Origin: Streptomyces sp. TRM68416
GTDB lineage: Bacteria > Actinomycetota > Actinomycetes > Streptomycetales > Streptomycetaceae
NCBI RefSeq assembly: GCF_014596915.1
Contig: NZ_JACVWU010000003.1
Location: forward strand, 124,001 to 188,000
Length of the DNA: 64,000 nt
Direction: 5' to 3'
Shown here: positions 54,361 through 62,757 of the stretch, piece after piece
How positions within the stretch are numbered: position 1 is the stretch's first letter
How the letters are laid out: each line of letters begins with the position of its first letter
The notes under the pieces: generated by a model
Seen by the model: only the letters and a program-made list of their open reading frames with translations
The model's database searches: none
Told to the model about the DNA's origin: nothing
Program-made: the position numbers and the translations under genes

Positions 54361-55356
54361 CTACCGGGCCGCCCCCATCAGCCGCTCCAGCCAGTCCAGT
54401 TGCCGCCGTACATGCACCGCGTCCCCGCCCTCGTGCCCGTTGAACGGATACGCGTGGATCTCCTTGCGCGGCTCGGCGGCGGCCAGCTCCCCGTAGCGGT
54501 TGAAGGCCGCGTACGCCCCGCTCGGCGGGCAGACCGTGTCGCGCAGGCCGACCCCGAAGTGGGCCGGGGCGTGCGCGCGGCGGGCGAAGGAGATCCCCTC
54601 CAGGTGCGCGAGGGTGTCGTACGCCGCCCGCTCGGCGCCCCGGTGCACCGACAGATACGCGCTGATCTCGCCGTAGGGGGCCGCGTCGGTGAGGTCGAGC
54701 GCGCGCCGGATGCCGCACAGGAAGGGTGCGGTCACCAGCGCTGCCGCGAGGTCGGGGACGAGGCCCGCGACGGCGAGGGCGAGCCCGCCGCCCTGGCTGT
54801 TGCCGACGGCCGCCACCCGGGCGGGGTCCACGCCCGGCAGCGCGCGCACCGCGGCGACCGCGCGCACCGCGTCGGTGATGAGGCGGCGGTAGTGGTGGTC
54901 GTGCGGGGAGAGCAGGCCGCGTACGGCGGGGCCGGGGCCGCCCGGTGCGGACGCGTGCGGGTCGGGGGTGTCGCCGCCGCAGCCGTACTGGTCGCCCTGG
55001 CCGCGGTTGTCCATCAGCAGATGGGCGTATCCGGCGTTCACCCAGGTCAGGCGCTCGTGCGGGAGGCCGCGGCCACGGCCGTAGCCCGCGAACTCCACGA
55101 CGGCGGGCAGGGGTTCGGGCATTCCGGCGGGTCGGCTGAACCAGGCGCGTATCGGCTCGCCGGCGAAGCCGCGGAAGGTCACGTCCCAGGTCTCGACGAG
55201 CCGCAGGCCGGTGACCGCCGGGCGGACGGACGCCAACACCTCGTGCTGCGCCGCCTCTTTGAGGGTCGCCCTCCAGAACTCCTCGAAGCCGGGGGGCTCT
55301 TCGGGATCGGGGCGATAACGCTCCAGGTCCGCCAGGGGCAGGTCGAACGCGGGCAC
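54361..55356 (-). CDS. Acetyl xylan esterase (CE7 family, cephalosporin-C deacetylase-like)
   Basis: A 331-residue intracellular alpha/beta hydrolase of the CE7 kind. AFDLPLADLERYRPDPEEPPGFEEFW opens the family; the RGQGDQYG motif is in MDNRGQGDQYGC, the nucleophile elbow is GNSQGGGLALA, and HEGGD supplies the catalytic histidine. It removes acetyl groups from imported xylo-oligosaccharides. GTG 55356 with GAGGTG upstream is chosen; longer starts are possible. It diverges from the ABC transporter operon, sharing its control region. Confidence 0.87.
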   Translation of the reverse strand: MPAFDLPLADLERYRPDPEEPPGFEEFWRATLKEAAQHEVLASVRPAVTGLRLVETWDVTFRGFAGEPIRAWFSRPAGMPEPLPAVVEFAGYGRGRGLPHERLTWVNAGYAHLLMDNRGQGDQYGCGGDTPDPHASAPGGPGPAVRGLLSPHDHHYRRLITDAVRAVAAVRALPGVDPARVAAVGNSQGGGLALAVAGLVPDLAAALVTAPFLCGIRRALDLTDAAPYGEISAYLSVHRGAERAAYDTLAHLEGISFARRAHAPAHFGVGLRDTVCPPSGAYAAFNRYGELAAAEPRKEIHAYPFNGHEGGDAVHVRRQLDWLERLMGAAR

Positions 55357-55475
55357 GGGCACCTCGCAGGAGTCGGGCCGTACATGGAAACTTGCGGAGT
55401 TCACAGGGCCGAACTCCCGTCTCCTACCCCGCACCTGATGGTCTCCAACGCCCCAAGAACCCACTGCTGCACCCA

Positions 55476-55540
55476 TTGACAGCGCTTTCTAACTGCCCTT
55501 AAGTTGCCGCGGAGTTACCGGTAAGCGCTCGAAAGTTTCG
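55476..55540 (+). promoter_or_regulatory. Promoter of the hemicellulose operon with three palindromic operators
   Basis: TTGACA (55476-55481) and TTAAGT (55499-55504) are spaced 17 bp, a good vegetative promoter. TGACAGCGCTTTCT, a LacI-type operator, overlaps the -35. Downstream lie TTACCGGTAA (55515-55524, perfect palindrome) and CGAAAGTTTCG (55530-55540), which fits the CGAAA-N-TTTCG element upstream of actinomycete xylanase and BxlR-controlled genes. Confidence 0.75.
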
Positions 55541-55567
55541 GTTCCACGTCGTCCGAGAGGACCGAGC

Positions 55568-56557
55568 ATGAGCACCTCCACCAAGTCGGCCTCTCCGCCC
55601 GGCGTACAGGACCCGCCCGGGGCCGCCTCGCCTCCGGCGCCCGTCGTGCGCGGTGGGCGCGGCTGGCGGCGGACGCTGCGCCGTGACTGGCAGCTGTACT
55701 CGCTGGCCGTGCTGCCGCTGCTGTTCTTCCTGGTGTTCCGCTATCTGCCGATGATCGGCAACGTGATCGCCTTCCGCCGCTTCGAGCCGGGCGGTTCGAT
55801 CTTCGGCGAGCACTGGGTGGGCCTGCGCTATGTCGAGATGTTCCTCAGCGACCCCACCTTCTGGCAGGTGTTCCGCAACACGCTGTGGCTCGGCGGGCTC
55901 ACTCTCGTCTTCTGCTTCCCGATCCCGATCGTGCTGGCCCTGCTGCTGAACGAGGTGCGCCGCCGCTCCCTGAAGCGGTTCGTGCAGTCGGTGTCGTACC
56001 TGCCGCACTTTCTGTCGATCGTGATCGTCGCGGGGATCACGATGCAGATGCTCGCCACCGACGGCCCCGTCAACCAGGCGCTGGGCTGGTTCGGCCACGA
56101 CGAGATCCGCTTCATCCAGGAACCCGAGTGGTTCCGCACGATCTACGTCGGCTCCGAGATCTGGCAGACCGCCGGCTGGGGCACGATCCTCTACCTCGCC
56201 GCGCTCACCACCATCGACGAGGACCTGTACGAGGCCGCCCGCATCGACGGGGCGAACCGCTGGAAGCAGACCTGGCACGTCACCCTGCCCGGCATCCGCC
56301 CCACCATGATCACGCTGCTGATCCTCAACATCGGCACCTTCATGGCCGTCGGCTTCGAGAAGGTCCTGCTGCTGTACAACCCGCTGACCTACCAGACCTC
56401 CGACGTGATCTCCACGTACGTCTACCGCACCGGCGTGGAGTCCAACAGCTTCAGCTACGCCGCCGCCATCGGCCTGTTCGAGGCGATCATCGGCCTGGTG
56501 CTGATCATCTCGGCCAACACGCTCTCGCGCCGCACAGTGGGGACCAGCCTGTGGTGA
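55568..56557 (+). CDS. ABC sugar transporter permease (LplB type)
   Basis: A 329-residue inner membrane permease. A charged N terminus precedes six segments. The EAA loop, EAARIDGANRWKQTWHVTLPGI at about 222, docks the ATPase. RYLPMIGNVIAFRRFEPGGSIFGEHWVGLRYV is typical of the LplB/YteP branch that imports complex oligosaccharides. ATG 55568 has GAGAGGACC upstream. No ATPase gene is in the operon; a shared MsiK-like ATPase is expected. Confidence 0.92.
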   Translation: MSTSTKSASPPGVQDPPGAASPPAPVVRGGRGWRRTLRRDWQLYSLAVLPLLFFLVFRYLPMIGNVIAFRRFEPGGSIFGEHWVGLRYVEMFLSDPTFWQVFRNTLWLGGLTLVFCFPIPIVLALLLNEVRRRSLKRFVQSVSYLPHFLSIVIVAGITMQMLATDGPVNQALGWFGHDEIRFIQEPEWFRTIYVGSEIWQTAGWGTILYLAALTTIDEDLYEAARIDGANRWKQTWHVTLPGIRPTMITLLILNIGTFMAVGFEKVLLLYNPLTYQTSDVISTYVYRTGVESNSFSYAAAIGLFEAIIGLVLIISANTLSRRTVGTSLW

Positions 56558-57423
56558 AGCCGAGTCGTTCCTACCGGGTCTTCCAGGGCGTCAACGGGGT
56601 GATCCTCACGCTCGTCGTGGCCGTGACGCTGTACCCCTTCCTCAACATCGTCGCCAGGTCCTTCAGCGGGGAGCGCCAGATCCGGGCCGGTGAAGTGACC
56701 CTGTGGCCCAAGGGGTTCAACCTCACCACGTACGAGATCGTGTTCAAGGACTCGACGTTCTGGCGGAACTACGGCAACACCGTGCTCTACACGGTCGTCG
56801 CCACCGCCGTAGCCATGGTTCTGACGACCTGTTACGCCTACGTCCTGTCGAAGAAGAACCTCAAGGGGCGCGGCTTCCTCGTCGGCATCGCGGTCTTCAC
56901 CATGTTCTTCACCGGCGGGCTGATCCCCAACTACGTCCTGATCACCAGCCTCGGCCTGAAGAACAGCATCTGGGCGATCGCCCTGCCCAACGCGATCAGC
57001 GTCTTCAACCTGCTGGTGATGAAGGCCTTCTTCGAGAACCTGCCGACCGAACTGGAGGAGGCCGCGCAGATCGACGGTCTGAGCACCTACGGCATCCTGT
57101 TCCGGATCGTGCTGCCGCTGTCCAAGGCGGTCGTCGCGACGATGGTGCTCTTCTACTCGGTGTCCTTCTGGAACTCCTGGTTCAGCGCGTTCCTCTACAT
57201 GGACTCGACGGATCTGATGCCGGTCACCGTCTACTTGCGCAACCTCATCCTGGGCGCCACCGGGGGCGCCAACGCGGGCGCCGGGGCCGAGCAGCTCAGC
57301 CAGGTCGGGGCGAACATCCAGGCGGTCGCCATCGTGCTCACCGCGCTGCCGATCCTCTGCGTGTACCCGTTCGTCCAGCGCTACTTCGTCTCGGGCGTGA
57401 TGCTCGGCGCGGTCAAGGGCTGA
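56554..57423 (+). CDS. ABC sugar transporter permease (YtcP type)
   Basis: A 289-residue second permease. The EAA loop is EEAAQIDGLSTYGILFRIVLPLSKAVVATM. TGGLIPNYVLITSLGLKNSIWAIALPNAISVFNLLVMKAFF is the YtcP-branch signature. GTG 56554 overlaps the first permease stop (GTGA); GTG 56551 is equally possible. Confidence 0.92.
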   Translation: MKPSRSYRVFQGVNGVILTLVVAVTLYPFLNIVARSFSGERQIRAGEVTLWPKGFNLTTYEIVFKDSTFWRNYGNTVLYTVVATAVAMVLTTCYAYVLSKKNLKGRGFLVGIAVFTMFFTGGLIPNYVLITSLGLKNSIWAIALPNAISVFNLLVMKAFFENLPTELEEAAQIDGLSTYGILFRIVLPLSKAVVATMVLFYSVSFWNSWFSAFLYMDSTDLMPVTVYLRNLILGATGGANAGAGAEQLSQVGANIQAVAIVLTALPILCVYPFVQRYFVSGVMLGAVKG

Positions 57424-57460
57424 CGCCCCCTCATTTTCCCCACGGGACAAGGGAGTATCC

Positions 57461-59116
57461 GTGAAGAACACAGGACAGCTGTCGAGACGTCAGATCCTGG
57501 CCGCCGCCGGATTCATCGGCCTCGCCGGCCTCACCGGCTGCGGCAGCGGCGACGACGGAGGGGACTCCAAGGACCTGTCCAAGAAGCGGCAGGGCGCCAT
57601 GGAGGACTACCGGGCCGGCCAGCAGTTCAAGGCCGCCAAGCCGCTGTCGTTCTCGCTCCTGCACAACAACAACCCGGTCTACCCGATGAAGAAGGACTGG
57701 CTGTTCTGGAAGGAGGTCGCCAAGCGCACCGGCATCACCCTGAAGCCCGTCGACGTGCCGCTCGTGGACTACGAGAAGAAGCGCAGCGTCCTCATCGGCG
57801 CGGGCGACGCCCCCTTCCTGATCCCCAAGACCTACCACCCCTCCGAGGTCGCCTTCGTCTCCTCCGGCGCGATTCTCCCGGTCAGTGAGTACGTGCACCT
57901 GATGCCCAACTTCCGGGACAAGGTGAAGAAGTGGCAGCTCGAACCCGAGCTGGACTCCATCCGCCAGTCCGACGGCAAGTACTACCTGCTGCCCGGCCTG
58001 CACGAGAAGGTCAAGTCCGGCTACTCGCTGTCCTTCCGCACGGACATCCTCGACAGGCACGGCCTGACCCTGCCCACCACCTGGGACGAGGTGTACGAGG
58101 TCCTGAAGGCGCTCAGGTCCGAGTACCCCGACAAGTACCCGTGGAGCGACCGCTGGTCCACCAACACCGCTTTCCCGTGCGGCGCGTTGTTCGGCTACCT
58201 CGGCCAGGCCTACGGGGTCAAGGCGGGCTGGTCGTACGACAACATCACCTTCGACACCACGGAGGAGAAGTTCGTCTTCACCGCCGCCACCGACGCCTAC
58301 CGCCACATGGTCGAGTTCGCGCACAAGCTGGTCGCCGAGAAGCTGCTGGACCCGGAGAGCTTCACCCAGCAGGACGACCAGGCCATACAGAAGCTGCTCG
58401 CCGAGAAGTCCTACGTGATCAGCGCCAACCCCCAGGAGCTGGTGCAGAACTACCGCTACAACCTCCAGAAGCAGGTCAAGGGCGCGAAGATCGAGATGGT
58501 GCCGGTGCCGCTGGGACCTGCGGGCCCGGTGGTGCTCGGCGGCGGCCGGCTGGAGAACGGCGTCATGATCTCCAGCAAGGCGCTCAAGAGCGACACCTTC
58601 GTGGCGATGATGCAGTTCGTCGACTGGCTCTGGTACTCCGACGAGGGCCAGAAGCTGTGCAAGTGGGGCGTCGAGGGCGTCACCTACACCGCCTCCGGCG
58701 ACACGTACGAACTGAAGCCGGGCATCTCCCTCATGGGCTCCGACCCGGACGCGCCCAAGGACCTCCAGAAGGACTACGGCTTCTTCAACGGCGTCTTCAC
58801 CTACGGCGGCAGCTGGGACCTGGTCTCCTCCAGCTTCAGCCCGGACGAGCAGAAGTTCCAGGACGCCATGGCCGGGCGCGAGCAACTGCCCATCGACCCC
58901 GCGCACCCGCTGCAGTCCGTCGAGCAGGAACAGGCGACCCTCTGGGACACCCCGCTCAAGGACCACGCCATCCAGAACACCCTCAAGTTCGTCCTCGGCA
59001 AGCGCCCCCTGTCCGAATGGGACGCGTACGTCACCGAGCTGAAGTCCAAGAACATGCAGCAACTGCTCGACCTGCACAACAAGGCGTACGACCGCTTCCG
59101 GAAGGAGAACGGGTGA
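57461..59116 (+). CDS. Extracellular solute-binding lipoprotein
   Basis: A 551-residue binding protein of the LplA type. The N terminus has a twin-arginine motif S8-R9-R10-Q-I-L and a lipobox LTGC with C27, so it is probably a Tat-exported lipoprotein. The long mature domain (VKAGWSYDNITFDTTEEKFVF; LLHNNNPVYPMKKDWLFWKEV) suits large glycans. GTG 57461 follows AAGGGAG. Its stop overlaps the xylosidase start. Confidence 0.92.
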   Translation: MKNTGQLSRRQILAAAGFIGLAGLTGCGSGDDGGDSKDLSKKRQGAMEDYRAGQQFKAAKPLSFSLLHNNNPVYPMKKDWLFWKEVAKRTGITLKPVDVPLVDYEKKRSVLIGAGDAPFLIPKTYHPSEVAFVSSGAILPVSEYVHLMPNFRDKVKKWQLEPELDSIRQSDGKYYLLPGLHEKVKSGYSLSFRTDILDRHGLTLPTTWDEVYEVLKALRSEYPDKYPWSDRWSTNTAFPCGALFGYLGQAYGVKAGWSYDNITFDTTEEKFVFTAATDAYRHMVEFAHKLVAEKLLDPESFTQQDDQAIQKLLAEKSYVISANPQELVQNYRYNLQKQVKGAKIEMVPVPLGPAGPVVLGGGRLENGVMISSKALKSDTFVAMMQFVDWLWYSDEGQKLCKWGVEGVTYTASGDTYELKPGISLMGSDPDAPKDLQKDYGFFNGVFTYGGSWDLVSSSFSPDEQKFQDAMAGREQLPIDPAHPLQSVEQEQATLWDTPLKDHAIQNTLKFVLGKRPLSEWDAYVTELKSKNMQQLLDLHNKAYDRFRKENG

Positions 59117-60621
59117 TCCGCGTCCCCGGCCGACCCGTCGGCCACCTCCCCGACGCCTGGCGGACCTGCGTCGGCACCGGCCGTATCGAACTCGCCCTGC
59201 GCCGCGACTACCAGGACTCGCTCGCCCTGATCCAGCGCGAGATCGGCTTCCGGTACATCCGCGGACACGGCCTGCTCAGCGACGGCATGGGCGTCCACCG
59301 CCCCTACGAGCGCGAGGGCACCCGGCACGTCCACCACTCCTTCACCTACGTAGACCAGGTCATCGACGCCTACCTCGCGCTCGGCATCCGCCCCTTCCTC
59401 GAACTCGGCTTCATGCCCAGTGATTTGGCGTCGGGGGAGCAGACGGTGTTCTGGTGGCGGGGCAACGTCACACCGCCGCGCTCGCACCGGGAATGGGCGA
59501 ACCTGGTCCGGGCGACCATCAGACACCTCGTCGACCGCTACGGCCTCGACGAGGTCCGCACCTGGCCCATCGAGGTGTGGAACGAACCCAACCTGCCCGA
59601 CTTCTGGGAGAAGGCGGACGAACAGGCCTACCACCGGCTCTACGAGGTGACCGCGGGCGCGGTGAAGGAGGTGGACGCCGCGCTCCAGGTCGGCGGCCCG
59701 GCCATCTCACCCGGCGCGGACGAATGGCTGGACCGCTTCGCCGAGTACACCCAACGGCACGACGTCCCCGTCGACTTCGTCTCCAAGCACGCCTACACCT
59801 CCGGCCCGGCCCAGCACGTCCCGTTCGGCTCCTACCAGACGCTCGCGCCCGCTGAGGATCTGCTGAAGCAGTTCGCCACGCCCCGCGAGCGCCTCAAGGA
59901 CACCCGGCTGGCCGGACTCCCGGTCCACATCACCGAGTTCAACTCCTCCTACTGCCCCGACAACCCGGTGCACGACACCGCCTTCAACGCCGCCTACCTC
60001 GCCCCCGTCCTGGCCGCCGGCGGCGACCACGCCGACTCCTTCTCCTACTGGACGTTCAGCGACGTCTTCGAGGAGGCCGGGGTGCCCACGGCCCTCTTCC
60101 ACGGCGGGTTCGGCCTGCTCACCCACCGGCAGGTCAAGAAGCCGACGTACCACCTGTACGCCTTCATGGCCCGGATGGGACCCGACCTGCTCGCCCGCGG
60201 CGACGACCACCTCGTCACCCGCCACCCCGACGGCCGTGTCACCGTCCTCGCCTGGGCGCCCGTCGACCCGAGCGGCGAGACACCGGGGCCCGAGCGCCAC
60301 CGACTGCGCCTGCACCTCCCGATGCGCCCCGGCGAGGCCTTCGTACGCCGGTCCACCGTGGACGAGGAGCACGGCAACGCCCGTACCGCCTGGCAGCGCA
60401 TGGGCAGCCCCCGCTCGCCCGACGGCCACCAGATCGACGTACTCCACGAGGCCGCCGAGCCCGCGCGCCGTCACCTGCGGCTGCCGGCCGAGGACGGCCG
60501 GGTGGACCTGGACCTGACGCTGGCCCGCCACGAGGTGACGCTCGTCGAGGTCAGCCCGGTGCGGGACGAGGCACCGGAGTGGGCGGACGACGGGCGACTG
60601 CTCGGCAGGGACCCCCGATGA
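59113..60621 (+). CDS. GH39 family beta-xylosidase
   Basis: A 502-residue glycoside hydrolase. The acid/base E158 is in WPIEVWNEPNLPDFW and the nucleophile E275 in VHITEFNSSYC, both at the expected GH39 positions. No signal peptide is present, so it acts on imported xylo-oligosaccharides. GTG 59113 overlaps the binding-protein stop, with GGAAGGAGAAC upstream. The C-terminal beta-sandwich is present. Confidence 0.92.
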   Translation: MIRVPGRPVGHLPDAWRTCVGTGRIELALRRDYQDSLALIQREIGFRYIRGHGLLSDGMGVHRPYEREGTRHVHHSFTYVDQVIDAYLALGIRPFLELGFMPSDLASGEQTVFWWRGNVTPPRSHREWANLVRATIRHLVDRYGLDEVRTWPIEVWNEPNLPDFWEKADEQAYHRLYEVTAGAVKEVDAALQVGGPAISPGADEWLDRFAEYTQRHDVPVDFVSKHAYTSGPAQHVPFGSYQTLAPAEDLLKQFATPRERLKDTRLAGLPVHITEFNSSYCPDNPVHDTAFNAAYLAPVLAAGGDHADSFSYWTFSDVFEEAGVPTALFHGGFGLLTHRQVKKPTYHLYAFMARMGPDLLARGDDHLVTRHPDGRVTVLAWAPVDPSGETPGPERHRLRLHLPMRPGEAFVRRSTVDEEHGNARTAWQRMGSPRSPDGHQIDVLHEAAEPARRHLRLPAEDGRVDLDLTLARHEVTLVEVSPVRDEAPEWADDGRLLGRDPR

Positions 60622-61298
60622 GCGCACCCTCCGTCTCCTTCGGCGTCGGCCCCCTCTCCCGGGCCGCCGCCCTGATCCACACCCTCGTCACGGTCGAGGC
60701 ACTGCTGCTCGCGGCCTCCGCACCGGGCCTGGCCGGGCTGCTGCTGCTCCGCCCGGACGCCTCGAACCTCCCCCTGGCCGCCGTATGCCTCCTCCCGCTC
60801 GGCCCCGCCCTCTCCGCCGCCGTCTACGCCCTCCACCACCGCGACCGCGACCTCACCGACCTCCACCCCGCCCGCACCTACTGGCGCGGCCTGCGCCTCA
60901 ACTCCGCGCCCGCACTGCGACTTTGGGCGCCCCTGCTGGCCTGGCTCACCGTCATCGCCTTCACCCTCACCCACTTCTCCGCCACCGGCCTGCCCGGCTG
61001 GTGGGCGGTACTGCTCGGGCTCATCGGCGCCGGCTCCCTCCTGTGGGGCGCCCACGCACTCCTCCTGACCTCCCTCTTCGCCTTCCGCACCCGGGACACG
61101 GCCCGCCTCGCCGCGTACTTCCTGTTCCGGCACGGCCGCACCACCCTCGCCGCCGCCTCCCTGCTCGTCCTGGCCGGCGGCCTCACCGCCCTGCTGACCG
61201 AGGCCCTGCCCGCGCTCCTCGCCGCCCCGCTCCTGCTCTCCCTACTGCACTCCGGCCGCCCGGTGATCGCCCAGACACAGCAGGACTTCACCGCATGA
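60618..61298 (+). CDS. YesL family (DUF624) membrane protein
   Basis: A 226-residue protein with about five or six membrane segments, regularly found with LplB/YtcP transporters. GLLLLRPDASNLPLAAVCLLPLGPALSAAVYALHHRDRD and TYWRGLRLNSAPALRLWA are the family landmarks. ATG 60618 overlaps the xylosidase stop. Role unknown, probably in glycan import or its control. Confidence 0.85.
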   Translation: MSAPSVSFGVGPLSRAAALIHTLVTVEALLLAASAPGLAGLLLLRPDASNLPLAAVCLLPLGPALSAAVYALHHRDRDLTDLHPARTYWRGLRLNSAPALRLWAPLLAWLTVIAFTLTHFSATGLPGWWAVLLGLIGAGSLLWGAHALLLTSLFAFRTRDTARLAAYFLFRHGRTTLAAASLLVLAGGLTALLTEALPALLAAPLLLSLLHSGRPVIAQTQQDFTA

Positions 61299-61465
61299 GC
61301 GACCGGATCCGGTACGGCGACGAGTGGGACGACGACCACCGCCTGTTCGCCCGGGCCCGCATCGACACCCCCATCGTGGCGGTGCTGCGAGGGAGTGATC
61401 CCGTCGGCCCCGGTCAGCCGATGGTGACGACGCGGGCCCAGGCGGGCGGCGTGTCCGGTACGTAG
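61295..61465 (+). CDS. Small hypothetical protein, possibly a truncated gene
   Basis: A 56-codon frame from ATG 61295 that overlaps the YesL stop (ATGA). It begins MSDRIRYGDEWDDDHRLFAR and looks like a real N terminus. From about codon 36 it runs antisense into the 3' end of the VWA gene. The abrupt end suggests a deletion between two formerly separate genes. Confidence 0.4.
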   Translation: MSDRIRYGDEWDDDHRLFARARIDTPIVAVLRGSDPVGPGQPMVTTRAQAGGVSGT

Positions 61466-62757
61466 TCCGGGTCCTCCTCGTTCACGGCGTGGGGCGGACG
61501 CGGGAACAGGCCGACGACGGTGCGGCAGGGCGGCGGTGCCGAGGGCCACGGGGTCTGGCCGTCGGTGAGGGCGACGATCACGTCCGGGCGGGGGCCGGAG
61601 CGCAGCGCCCGGGCGAAACCGGAGCGCAGATCCGTGCCGCCACCGCCGATCAGCTCCATGCCCTCGGCCCGGCAGAGCGGGACGGCGACCCCGGCCGCCG
61701 CGTCGCAGGAGATCACCGAGACCAGATCGCGCCGACCGCCCACGGCCCGCGAGATCGCCGCCACCTCCAGCAGCGCGCTGCCCAGTTCGGCGTCGCTGAC
61801 CGACCCGGAGGTGTCGATCACGACGCAGACCCGGGGCGGGGTCCGGCGCAGACTCGGCAGCACCACCCCGGGGACGGCGGCCGAGCGCCGGGACGGACGC
61901 CGGTAGGTGTGGTTCTCGCCCACGCCCGGCGCACCCGCAGCGGAACGAATCGCCGCCCCGAGCAACTGGCGCCACGGCTGCGGCGGATGGAAGGCCTCGT
62001 CCGCCCAGCGCCGCCAACCCTCCGGGGCGTCGCCCGGCCGGCCCTTGATCCCCTCGGCGACCCGGAAGCGCACCGCGTCCCGCTGCTGCCGGCTCAGCCC
62101 GTGCGCCCCGTCGGGCCCCAACTCCCACGGCCGCGCCTGCCCGTCGGCACCGCTGCCGCAGTCCAGCCAGGCCAGTTCGGCGGCGAGCCCCGACAGCGAC
62201 GCCCTGCGCAGGTACTCCTCCATCAGCAGCCCGTCGGGCAGCCGCAGCATCGACGGGCGCAGGCAGCCGGTCGGCCGGGGCAGGCCGTCGCCGTAGATGT
62301 CGTCGTTGATCTCGAAGTCGGCGGCGATGTTCCGCCGCAGCCTCTCGCCCGGCCCGTGAGCCTCGTTCTCACGCGCATACCGCTCACCCCGCCCATGATG
62401 GTCCCGCAGCAGATGCGACACCTCGTGCACCCACACGCCCGCCAACTCCTCCACCGGCGTGCGCGCCACGAACCCGGGGGAGACATAGCACCTCCAGTGC
62501 GCGTCCACCGCCATCGTCGGCACGGCCCGGTCCTCCACCACATGCAGCGCGAACAGCGCGTCGGCGAGATACGGCCGAACCTTCACCGCATGCAGCCGGG
62601 CGGCCAGCAACTTCCCCATGTCGAGCGCGAGCGTACGGCCGCCGCCCGCCGGCTTCGCCGCCTCCACCGTCCCGCCCCGCACCGGCCGGGGCGGCGGAGG
62701 CGGGGCCATCGGACGCGGCAGAGCCTTCGCCGCCCGCCGTTCCCCCACCCCCGTCAC
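61414..62757 (-). CDS. VWA-like / metallopeptidase-like protein (DUF2201 type)
   Basis: A 447-residue protein. The N-terminal DUF2201 part has a zinc-type motif HEVSHLLRDHH (about 120). The C-terminal VWA-like domain has the MIDAS pattern DTSGSVS (about 320) and VALTDGQTPWP. GTG 62757 overlaps the MoxR gene stop (GTGA). MoxR/VWA pairs act as chaperone-like ATPase systems; the target is unknown. Its 3' end overlaps a small plus-strand frame. Confidence 0.85.
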   Translation of the reverse strand: MTGVGERRAAKALPRPMAPPPPPRPVRGGTVEAAKPAGGGRTLALDMGKLLAARLHAVKVRPYLADALFALHVVEDRAVPTMAVDAHWRCYVSPGFVARTPVEELAGVWVHEVSHLLRDHHGRGERYARENEAHGPGERLRRNIAADFEINDDIYGDGLPRPTGCLRPSMLRLPDGLLMEEYLRRASLSGLAAELAWLDCGSGADGQARPWELGPDGAHGLSRQQRDAVRFRVAEGIKGRPGDAPEGWRRWADEAFHPPQPWRQLLGAAIRSAAGAPGVGENHTYRRPSRRSAAVPGVVLPSLRRTPPRVCVVIDTSGSVSDAELGSALLEVAAISRAVGGRRDLVSVISCDAAAGVAVPLCRAEGMELIGGGGTDLRSGFARALRSGPRPDVIVALTDGQTPWPSAPPPCRTVVGLFPRPPHAVNEEDPDYVPDTPPAWARVVTIG

